From NCBI RefSeq assembly GCF_900496995.4, contig NC_044004.1, positions 83,521,538 to 83,585,537 on the forward strand: a DNA stretch of 64,000 bases. Direction: 5' to 3'. Shown piece by piece: positions 21,060 to 31,139 of the stretch (positions are counted from its first letter, which is position 1; each line of letters opens with the position of its first letter). Below the pieces are notes generated by a model. The model made no database searches. It worked only from the letters and a program-made list of their open reading frames with translations, and was not told where the DNA came from. The DNA comes from Aquila chrysaetos chrysaetos. Taxonomy: Eukaryota; Chordata; Aves; Accipitriformes; Accipitridae. Made by a program: the position numbers and the translations under genes.

Positions 21060-21485
21060 AGATCGTTTTAACAAGCACGAGCTGGAGCTGGAGCTCAAAC
21101 CAACTGGAGTCTATAACATGCTGGAAGCCCGAACCAGCTGGAGCCGTCCATGAGCCGGGGCAGAAACAGATGAGCTGGAGCTGGAACAAGGCAGCGCCAT
21201 CCATGAGCCGGGGCAGAAACAACCAACCTGAAGGTGGAGCTGGGCCTGAAATGAATGGAGGCAGAAACAAATGAGCTGAAGGTGCAAATGAGCCGGAGCT
21301 GAAAACGGGGGGGGGGGGAGCCAACATCAACAGGGGCAGAAACAACCCACCTGGAGCTGCACATGAGCTGGATCCGAAACCAGGGCAGAAACAAACTGGT
21401 GCCACAAAGAAACTGGAGCTGTCCATGAGCTGGACCTGCAAACAAACGGGAGCCTGAACCAACAAACTAACAAAAACAAATGGGG
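21060..21485 (+). repeat. GAGCTGGAGCTG / GGGGCAGAAACA minisatellite
   Basis: Degenerate tandem repeats. CCATGAGCCGGGGCAGAAAC occurs at 21148 and 21201 (period 53). GAGCTGGAGCTG, GGCAGAAACAA and CAAACAAA words recur to about 21485, with an intervening G run near 21307. The AGAAACA core resembles the 17-19 kb array, but relatedness is not established. Confidence 0.7.
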
Positions 21486-21489
21486 GCCC

Positions 21490-23500
21490 AAACAACCGAC
21501 CCGAAACCACACTGACCTGGAGCCGCACAGTCCCCGGGCAGGCGCAGGCAGCTCAGCTTCTTCCTGGGGCTCCGCTCCCGGCGTGGCTGGGGCTCGTCTG
21601 TCCGTCCGTCCCTGTGCAGGGATAGATGTGGGACAATCAGCTCCTGGCAGCGTGGCCGGGACCAAAGAGCCCCGGAGCTGCAGCTCTGCCCGGCCCCTCG
21701 GCAGCAGCAGCCCAGCACCGCACACCCACGAGTGGAGTGGTGGAAACGGGGACAGGACACGAGAAACGTCCCATTTCTCCCCAGATCTGGCTGAACCCCC
21801 CTGCCCTGTGCAGCAGCAGCGGCACAGACTGACAACCAGCAGCCCCAGACTGGGGACAGGCCAGCACCGCACCAGTTCCCAATGCCCCTCGCAGCCACAG
21901 CCCCCTGAAACGTGCGGCCCAGACCTGCCCGGCCCTGGCTCAGCGCGGGCTGTGGGCATGGGGACCCCAGGGTCCCCACCTGCGCCCACAAACGGCCTCT
22001 GGCCACGGGGGGACCCTGCCCGGGCGGGTGCAGGGCCTGGCCCTGCGGCGCTGAGCCCCAAGGGACACGCACCGGCACCCCTCCTTCCCCGGGCACCGGG
22101 ATGAGCTTTCCCACACGGCATCGCCTGGGCCGCAGCACCAGGACGGCCGTCGCCCGGCCAGACCGGTTTCACTGACGGGGCCGCAGGAGCCGGTACGGGT
22201 CCCTGGAGCAGCCTCTGCTCCCACCGCAGCGCGTTTTGAGCTGAAAAGTTAGCTCTTAAGTAAAACGATGGCTTCACACGGAGCCCAGACCGCCCTGCTG
22301 CGGGATGCCCAAGGATGCCCTGTTCAAAGGTGTCGCCCTGCACGGCCGTGCCGTCGGAGGAGCCCGGCCGTCCCCACCTCGGCTGTGCGGCCCCGGTGCC
22401 TCTGCCCGTGCCAGCTCCCCGCAGGCAGCAAAACCCGTCACCGCAGGCAAACCCCGCTTTTACGGGGAGCGCTCGTACTCACCCCGGGCTGCGGGCAGGC
22501 GTGCGAGGTCCACTGGCGGCTGTGCGAAGGCCCCTCCGCGGCTTCTCCACGGCTGCGGCCCCTCTGCGGCGGGTTCGGAGGCGGACAGGAGCCCCTCTTG
22601 TCGGGGACTGGACCGGGCGGGAGTCCGGCCTGTGGAGCCCGTACAGCCGCTGCCAGTTCATACTTTGAGCAGGCCTTGATCCCGCGGCCGAAATGCGGAG
22701 CTGCCGGGGACCCCCAGCCCCACAGGCCGAGCTGTAGCTGCTGCCCCGGACCCCAGAGGGTCGGTGCCCAAACCCACCGGGGAGGTCACCGGGTCCCAGC
22801 CGGGCACCCACGGCGGGTCCCGCACCGGGGGGGAGAGGGAAAGGGACCGCTCGCCCCCGGCTGCCCCGCGCGCCTGCCCCAGAGCGGAGCGGGAACCGAG
22901 CGCCCAGGATGGGGTACCCGGCTGGGAAGGGGGGCTCAGCTCCTGTCAGTGAATCCACAACTGGCCTGTGCTGACGCAGGAGAGAGCCTGGGACGCAAAG
23001 CACAGAATCACAAGAGAAAATACTTATCCGTGCGCTTGAGGCGTCTCAGCCACATCGGGGCATCCCAAACGTGGGTTTACCCGGAGCTCTCGCACCCTTC
23101 AAACGTTCGGCTCATCGCTGGCACCCACACTAAGGATTCCTGCTCACAGAAAAACTCGGCACAGCAACTCGATTTCTGCAGCGTTCTTGCTGCTTGTCTG
23201 TGGATCCAGACGGCCCCGGAGTCCGTCTTGCCAGAGTCACTTCTCCGTGCCGCCAGCCGATGCCGGGAGGGTTTCAAAGCCGCGTCAGAAGGGCTGGGAT
23301 GGTGGCGTTACCTCGGATGTCCCGGGGTGTCCTTTATCCTTCAGGGACAGCTCTCAGCTTCCACAAAGCAAAGTCCTCGAGTGCGGGGCTCGGCCATCCT
23401 TCAGTTTGTTTTACTTCAGCACGAGCACTACCCACGTCTCCAGTAAAACCCCACAGCCTCATCACTCTGCGGTGTAGAATAGGAACTAGTAGAGATCAGC
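21490..23500. other. GC-rich DNA without a recognised gene
   Basis: CpG-containing sequence with overlapping long frames on both strands (for example 22268-23446 plus and 21327-22343 minus). None resembles a known protein and no consistent exon chain was found. A donor-like GGGGTGAGTACG on the minus strand lies near 22480. It may belong to a non-coding transcript. Confidence 0.45.
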
Positions 23501-23740
23501 AAAGTTAATACGCTTTCATATGATAAAGACCAACCGATGTCATCGTTAAGGAAGAGCATTTTCTTAACACACCCCGGGCAGGGGGCATGTGCAGCACATG
23601 CCGCAGCTCCCCCCGAGGCCTCTCAGAGCGAGCCCTGCAGGGAGGCATCAGCCCCCGGGACTGCGGCTGAGGGATGGATCTGCGGTAGCCCCAGACCCCC
23701 AGGAGCTCCACTCCTCCCCCTCCCCGAGCAAAGTCCCCGC

Positions 23741-24000
23741 TCACCAGTGCTGGGAGCAGCCATGGCGTCGGCCAGTTCCCCCGAGCCGCGGCTGCCCCGA
23801 TGCCGGCAGCCCCGTGAGCAAGCAGCCCTCATGCCCGGCACGCAGCAGAGCCCCGGGGAGCTGCCAGAGCGCAGGCAGCGCGGCGACGGCAGCTCCCGCA
23901 GCCGGGAAACGTCGCGGCCGACAGCCAGCGCCGCGTCTGCCCGCGGTCGCTTGCGGGCTCCCGGCAAAAAGCCAGCGGCTGAGGGGCTGCCGGGTCAGGC
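23741..24000 (-). other. candidate first exon of a leftward transcript
   Basis: On the minus strand a CpG-rich stretch of about 250 bases ends in GCCATGGCTGCTCCCAGCAC, then TG, then a donor-like GTGAGCGGGG near 23741. The ATG has a fair Kozak context and would give MAAPST before the splice. No downstream exon could be joined in frame, so the transcript may be non-coding. Recognition is by pattern only. Confidence 0.25.
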
Positions 24001-24036
24001 ACACGGACGGGGAGGGCTCGGAGATGGACACGGCAC

Positions 24037-24042
24037 AATAAA
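24037..24042 (+). terminator. plus-strand AATAAA in GC-rich block
   Basis: A canonical AATAAA followed by T/G-rich CTCTGTTTGGGCCTG, as expected for a cleavage site. It faces the minus-strand ATTAAA about 100 bases to the right. It may end a rightward transcript through 22-24 kb; no such exon chain is demonstrated. Confidence 0.3.
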
Positions 24043-24119
24043 ACACTCTGTTTGGGCCTGCGGGGGGGAGAGAAAAGCATGGTAAAAATTAATGCACAAA
24101 CGCAACGACTGCTGTGCGA

Positions 24120-25530
24120 AGTCAACACTTTAACCTTTAATCTTAAGTTCCAACTGTACATCTCAACCGTAACCTGTGGCTAGCAAGCACACACAGGGGA
24201 CTGGTAAACAGCTGCTTAACACATCAGCTAACGAACGGTGTTAAGCAAAAGGAAACAGAAATGCATTTAATTATACCCTTGATCTCACCAGAACGCCTAC
24301 AGACAGGCTCTTCTTGTTTGGGTGACCTGAAGAACCGCTGCACCAGTTCTGGTCCCAGTCCCGCTTGCCCCCAGCAGCATGGGGGACGCGATCCCCCCCA
24401 GCTCCGGCCCCACTGGGAACCAGCTGCAGCTCTTGGGTTTTTGAAGGAAGCAGCAGAAAGCATTCTTCAGAGTAACTGCCGATACCCGAAGCTGGGAACC
24501 AGAAGAAACTGTGGAGAAAGCCAGGCAAGGGAAGACAGGTGGAGCCGAACGAGGTGCCTGCAGCTCGTGGTGGCTCTCCTCGTGCCTCCCGTTACTCACC
24601 ACGATTAGGGCAGTAACCAGCCTCTCCTCCCTGCGCCCCCTCTTTGGAGAGCCCCAGGAACGGCTGACAGTCCGTGGGTCATCCAGTCTGTGGGTTTGGG
24701 TGCCAAGACCACGTCCCCGCGTCCAGGGAACGCCCCGCCTGTGCAGCCCAAACCGTCCTGGCCTGGAAACGGGGCTGGAAACGGGGGTAGCCCAGAGCAA
24801 TCGAGACAGAACGTCTCGCAGCCTGGGGTCTCGGCAAATCCAGCAGCACTTGCGTTACACGGGGACCACGCAAAGCGCACCAAAACGGCCTCAGCTCCAC
24901 CGAAGGGGACCTCAGACACGGCTCCCGGCACCGCTGCGGAGCCCGCGCCCACCGCCCCGGCCGGCCCCCGAGAGCCCTCCGGGCACGGCAGCACCCGCCC
25001 CGGCGGCCCCCGCCCCGAAGCCCCCCGTCCCGAGCCCGCGCGGGGGACGGACGCCCCTGCCCGGGCCGCTTCGGCCCCCGGCGGGGACGGGCGACGGCGG
25101 CGGCTTTGGGAAGAGGGAAAGCGGCGGCGGGGCCGACGGCAGCCGCCCGGCCCGGCGTGAGCGGTGCCCGAAACGCTGCCCCGAGAGCCGGGTGCGCGGG
25201 TGCCGGTGCTCTAACGGACCCGGGACGCCGCCCGAGGAGCAGCGGTGCAGCCGCGTCCAGTCATGGACCCCCCTTCGGTCGGAGACCCCCCCTTCCAGTC
25301 AGGAACACCCCCCTTCCAGTCAGGGGACCCTCTTTCCAGTCAGGGACCCCCCCCTTCCAGTCAGGGACCCCCCCCTTCCAGTCAGGGACCCCCCGCCCCG
25401 CCCGTACCTGCTCCCGCCGCGGCGTCCCGCTCCGCTGGGTCCCCTCACGACGGCGCCCCCTGCCGGCGGCGTCCGGTACTGCATCCCCAGGGCTTGTTAA
25501 AGCCTCGGCGGAGGGGGGGCGGATCGGCAC
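24120..25530 (-). other. candidate leftward non-coding transcription unit
   Basis: Signals on the minus strand, in order: inverted CCAAT boxes near 25567-25610; a CpG-rich possible first exon ending in GGGAGCAG before a GTACGGGC donor near 25405; a strong pyrimidine tract with acceptor (TTTCTCCACAG, exon from 24508); and an ATTAAA poly(A)-type signal at 24136-24141. No conserved open frame links them. The model is inference from splice-like words alone. Confidence 0.25.
25262..25398 (+). repeat. 21-22-bp CCAGTCAGGGACCCCCC tandem repeat
   Basis: About six head-to-tail copies of TTCCAGTCAGGGACCCCCCC with small changes. The left-hand copy (CTTCGGTCGGAGACC) keeps CpGs and is the most diverged. 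The array abuts the candidate minus-strand donor at 25405. Confidence 0.85.
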
Positions 25531-25539
25531 ACCCATGCC

Positions 25540-25760
25540 GAGCGGGGGCGGCCGCCACCCGCTCTGACCAATCAGCGGTGCGGGCGCCTGCGACGAACAG
25601 CCAATAGCGAGGAAGGGCGGGAACACACACCGTCCCGGTGATGCCGCCTAGCGTTCGCCCCGCCGCGGCGGCCGCAGCCCGGCCGGTGTCCCCGGCTGGC
25701 TTGGCTCCGTCAGCTTTCCTTGATAAGTAATTCCCTGTCCTCAACGTGAGGAGTGGCCGC
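25540..25760. promoter_or_regulatory. CCAAT-box CpG-island promoter candidate
   Basis: GACCAATCAG and AGCCAATAGC on the plus strand (near 25567 and 25601) are two CCAAT boxes 34 bases apart in CpG-dense DNA with GGGCGG words. CCAAT boxes work in either orientation, so it could serve the candidate leftward unit or an unidentified rightward one. The GC-rich block ends shortly beyond, near 25970. Confidence 0.45.
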
Positions 25761-25999
25761 CTCTGCTTGCCCCTACGTACCCTCTCAAAAGCCCTCGGCT
25801 GAGAGCGAGGGGGGGCAGGTGCTGCGCCTTCCCCTGGGCGATCGATTCCTCCCTGCCCCACGGCGTACACGCACGAAGCGGCCACCGTTCCCGAATTCCC
25901 CCCGTTCGCCATAGGAAGGCAGGTGGGAAATCAGAGGAGGAACTCGCCGGACCGCCGTCCAGTCCCGGCACCCCTAAATCTTTTTTGCGACGGAGCCCG

Positions 26000-28900
26000 A
26001 TTTCTCGTTAAGGAACGCAAAAGCAGGGTGCGGGTGGGTGTTCCGAAGCGGACGGCCTTTGGTTAAGCAGTACCTGCTGGAGGGGCCCTCCCAGGCTGTT
26101 GCAAAGAGACCCAACAGATAGATCGCTTCTGGGTACCCGTTTTCAACACACATTACTCGCAGAAGGAGTGACACCCGGCAGCGAGCTGGAGGGAGACGAC
26201 AAAACGTGACGCTTGGAAACACTCGGGAGCGGAGAGCAGAGGAGACCCGAGCTTCCACTTCTCTCCAAAGAGAGGAAGCTGTCAGGACAAAGCAGACTTT
26301 ACCGGGTAGCAGGACTGAGGACGCACGAGTCCAACCCCGCAGAGCGTTAATAACAACATCCCAGGGCAGTCGGCTACACCACCCTGCCTGCATCTATTAC
26401 AGGGGCAGTGGGGGAGCCAGCAAGAACCTGCGGAGAAAACAAGTGCTGTACCAGGAGCGAGGTACTGTGAGAAAATCATTTCAGGACTGCCCGGAGGACC
26501 TGGAAGCCCAATTGCTGTTAGTTTTGATGAAAACTGAGTAACCCTCACCCTCAAGCAACGGTGTAGCAGCAGAAAGAAGTACAGAGAAGTCAGTTTTGTA
26601 CTGACTAAGGGAGAACAAGATATGTATTTCTCGGAGATGGATGCGTCCATCCTGCAAATGAGAGAAAGCCGATAAAAGAAACAATCTACAGATTGGTGTC
26701 AGTCTGCCACAAGTGAGGTTAAGCATAGAAATGAACCCAAAAGACAGGTTTGCAATTGCAGCAAGCTTCAGCTTTGTATGTGGTCATTCCCTCCTAAGCC
26801 ACAGTAAGTCAGTAAAACATCTTTCATAGTGAGAAATTAAGGCAGGAACCAATGCATGCCTAAAACCCATTCCAGCCAGATTTCCAGCAACAGCAGTCCT
26901 CCCTTGTCTGTTCAGACAGCTGAACCCCAGTTGGTTTTTTAAGATGCTATGTTTAGTAATGTGCTTGGAAGCATCCAGGGCTTACCTGCACCTCTAATGT
27001 AGTCTCCCTGTAGCTGAAATGCAAGTTTCAAGGCTGTCACATTTCAGTAACATCACATTTCAGTAATGAAGTCAAATGCTGAAGGTCTCAAGTGTCTCAG
27101 ATCAAACTCCTCTGCTGTCCAGCAGTCGCACTACATCTTACATCCTAAATACACGCATATCTGCTTCTGAACTCAGTTTCTAGAAGTGATGCTTCCTTCA
27201 TTTCTTTCCCCGCCCCAAAAAGTCCGTACTCCCCAGACACCAACAAAATCAGTCCAGGCCCGTTTTATTCCCAGCTCTGAGCAACCTGTCTGACTTGAAA
27301 TGAATCTCCAGTTACAGCTGTTGTCACTGGCTATAGAAAATTACTGTAGCCAAAACCAGTTTCCTTTTAAATTCTCATCTAGTAAAAGATGGAGTGAAAG
27401 GGCAGTTATGGCATACCAGGAGGAAAGAAAGCATGTAGTGTAAAAGCTGGCTGTTTTAGTTTTTGAAATGCCATTCAGGAAACCTTTTCCAGTGTTCACT
27501 CTTTTCTTGCCTGCACAGGTCAGAGCGTATTTGCTCACACACAGCAAATACCACCATGTCAGGACAGCTGCACAGGAATCTCACCGGCTTTACTGAGGGT
27601 TGAGAATTCTCAAGGGAGCATTTCTTTCAGGCTGAAAAAATCCCATATTAAAAATATTTGGGGGTACTGTTTGGTTATGTTTTTCCTAAGAAAAAGCTTT
27701 CTAATTTCCTACCTAAATTTGCTCATTGCCAGCTTATACCCAATAGGTACCCTTTCAAGACTTTCCTGTAGCTAAACATGTTGTTTTTGTTTCCTGGTAG
27801 TTACTTCTGAGATTCAAGAACAACAAAAAATGAGATCCTGCCTCAGCATGTGCTATACGGGCTACACAATGGGGAGCTCTTGGCAGTTTCTCTCCTACAA
27901 AGGGCATCCTCTTCCAGTCCTTCAGCAGCATCTCCGTGAATTTGTTTTAAATTAACCTTTCCTGAATGTGGGGGCTTTGGCTAATGCAGACAATTCCAGG
28001 TGAAGGCTTTCTAATACTCCGGGGAACTGTCAAAACCACCACCTCCGTCAGAAATACTTCATGTCATGTTGTCCTAATATCCCACTGAGTTACTAACTTG
28101 CTCTTACTTTCCTTGAGTTAATAAAACCAGAGCTTCCTTCTTCCCTGGTATTACTTACTGATGAGCTCCCAGACTTAACAGACAGAAGTCATTGCTGCGA
28201 CATAAACCGTGGCCTTACACTCAGTATGAAGGTTGATACCATTTTTATTATTTTACCTGCCAAGGCCACCCTACCCTCTCAGCCAGTCCTCACACAGTAC
28301 CTAACACGCATGCCTGTGACACTGTGCTTGAGAGGACAGGTAACCCCCTCTAACAGGCACAGTGGCAGACAGAAAGCAGGCAAGCTGCAACTCACACACA
28401 CACACTATTTGAAGGTAAAACCAAAAGCACTCACCCTGAGCTGGATATATTTCGGGAATGATTGCTCCAGTATACAGAGGAGAGGGGATCATTATCCTCT
28501 GAGCTCTCACAAGCGTCTACAGTGACAACAGCAATGTCACAGTCTGTTTCAGGCCCTACAAGAACAAAACCAAGTCTATAACCTCAAGTCCAAGCATAGT
28601 TCATCTCCTGCACAGCAACTTCCCCTTTAACAGCTGAAAGACTTTCACATTAGAAGAAATTAGACCACAAGATAGCCCCACAATGCATCGACACTTTGTG
28701 AGCCATTCTGAGGCAGAGAAAGCAAACATTCACACCACCACATCCGTGAGCAGCTCACCTGGGACACAAATCCAAATCCTGCTCTGCTGGTTGCAGGTTC
28801 CCATACCCGAGGCAGCAGCACATCTTAGTGTACACAGACACACAAAAACAGCACTTCCAGCTGAAGAGGGACATTTCAGTTTTTTCCTGGCAGAAAAGGG

Positions 28901-30880
28901 TTCTTTTGAATGAGGTGTTTCCAATTTCAGATTATTTTTTTTCTTCGTCAGGCCAGATGGGACTGTTACAAGCCTCATGATGTATTCTCGGGCGTATAAC
29001 AAAATACACATACCTAATCCAAGTGTGAGATTGATGCTCTCATCCCTGTACAGAATCCACAGAGACCTCCTCGCTTCTGCTACAGCCATCCGTGCTGCTG
29101 GCTGCAAATTGTGACAGCCTGCTACTTGCACTTAATGTGCTTGGGATGGGTCTGGGATCTGGAAAAGCTGAAAGCATTTCTCCCTTGCCTGTCTCTCCCC
29201 ACGTTTATTATTTTAAATGGATCTTTCTAATTTCAACTGTTGTTGATTGATTTGAAGGACAGTAGGCAAATCAAGTAGTAAACATTCCGTTCATAGTCTG
29301 TGCCCAGCAATTGTTTTCCTGTCAGCCTGGGAATTACCATGAGAAAAACAAGGACTGAACTCACCACATAGATCTAATGATATGGATGACAGAGGGTAAC
29401 TCTGTTAACAGCACATATACCGCACACAGACTTCTCACTGCTCGCCCTCACTGCACCTCACTGCAGAGAAGACACTCGGACACATCCTAAATTAGAGATG
29501 ATGTTTCTGCCTCACCCTTCACTCCACAGGATGCTGTCAGCCTTGCTGGGAAGCCAACACGGGAGATGTCAGTGGAGGCGTCAGAGCTGCTTGGTTTCAG
29601 CTGCTGGTAGAGGCATTCGGAGTGCCCCACCAGGTCCCCATCACCCTGACAGCCTCACCTGGAGCCTCCACCACCCACACACCCTTCCCCATTGGACACA
29701 GATCTGCATTTAAGCTCAGGCCGGAGGGTTCATTTTTCACTTCAGTGGTAGCTATGTTGTAAATTCTCACTTTTTTTGTTTGTTTGTTTTGTTGGTTTTG
29801 CTATTTTATTGCTCTCTTTATTTTCTGCTTTTATTTGGATAGTGTTATTGATACGCCTTTGACCCTGCTTAAGTACTGTGGGGCTGTGCATGTGGAGGGG
29901 AGGTTTTTGTTTCCTGCTGTCATTCGGTTTAAATTTGTTTGTCTTCCAGTTTTATTGTAATCTGTCTGTATTGTCAGAATTAGTGGCAGTAAGTGAGGTA
30001 ATGAAGGTTTCTTTTATTTCTACTGGCTGATACAATAAGGTAGTAGAATCTTCTTTTTAAAGCATGCTTGTTAACTTTTGCCTTACTGTTTATGCTTAGA
30101 AATACCCAGTCTGATTATAGTATTATGGCAGGACTTCTTGTTCTCCTGATTTCTAGCAAGGTTTCTATTACCTGTTTAAACCTAGGCCAGATCAAGGGGC
30201 AGTTTTGGTAACCTATACCCATGGACTGGTACTGTGGGGAACCCCCTGAGAGCAGGGGTGTTTTTTCCAGTGTAAGTCAAAGCCCAGGAGCTTCTTTTCT
30301 TGCTCTGGATGTGGAGATGTAAATTGGGCCTGGGGCAGTCATTGGCCCTCCTGAGATTCCCTTTTTCCAGCTTTTAGCTGTGTGAGGAGGGAGAAAGCTC
30401 CTAGTGATCACGGTGGGATGACTATTACCAACTTTGGCTGCGGGATCTGGGTGGGACTTGGATTTTGGGGAGGCAGAAGGAGATAAGGCAAAACCTGTTA
30501 TCTCAGATACAAGGGCTAATGAGTTTAACCTGGGCCATATAGACTGTTATTTTTTCCCTAGTTCCTGCTGTGAATTTAAAAGCTACCCTTGCCCTCTCTA
30601 GAGAGGCTTGATCTAAATGCTGTAGCTCAGCATGCAGGATGAGCCTGATAGGTGCATGCTGTGCTGGGGAGCACTCAGTGCATTGGGGATGGCCCTGGAC
30701 TGCTGTTTCTCCCCCCAGCTATAATAGCTGGGGGTGAGTGCCAGAGGGCTGGCATATGCAGAGGTTACTGTTAGTCCCTGGCCCTGATAACAAGCTTCTG
30801 ATGGCAAAGGGATGCCTCAAAAAGAGCAGAAGGGGGAGGCTCTGCAATGAAACACAAGCAAGAAACCCAGCCCTGATGCA
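26000..30880. other. intergenic, AT-richer, no gene recognised
   Basis: Past the GC-rich block the composition drops to ordinary intergenic levels. No exon, RNA gene or intact repeat is recognised. Open frames are short and isolated. A CA run (28391-28405) and T/G-rich runs (29770-29800) are the only simple repeats of note. Confidence 0.6.
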
Positions 30881-30929
30881 CAAACTGGGCATCCCCCTCC
30901 ACCCCAGGGCAGCAGTGGCTGCAGGTGAC

Positions 30930-31125
30930 AACCCTCTAGCCCCAGGGCTTGGCAGCTTGGCTTTGGGCTGTCCTCTCCAGTCCCTCCTTCCTCCTCCTCC
31001 TCTCCCTCCTCCCTGCATCAGGCAGGAGCCGCAGGGTCTCTTCCCTCTCTGCTGTGCCTGGGGCTGCAGCCTTCCTCCTCACTGCGCTGAAGGAGCGGCT
31101 GCTGCGGAGCTCTGGCACCTGTAAG
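30930..31125 (+). other. candidate 5' exon upstream of NPFFR2
   Basis: A GC-rich, pyrimidine-rich segment ends with AGCTCTGGCACCT and a consensus donor GTAAGTGGGG at about 31124. An open frame from 30949 starts with a hydrophobic leader. It could be a non-coding first exon of NPFFR2, which lies downstream on the same strand, but it shows no similarity to human NPFFR2 N-terminal sequence. A second donor-like AGAGGGGTGAGTAG is at about 31733. Confidence 0.2.
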
Positions 31126-31139
31126 TGGGGGTATCCTGT

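Noticed and set aside
22268-23446. 392-codon plus-strand frame
   Set aside because: No known family or hydrophobic/domain pattern; opposite-strand frames are equally open; no splice or poly(A) logic ties it to a gene.
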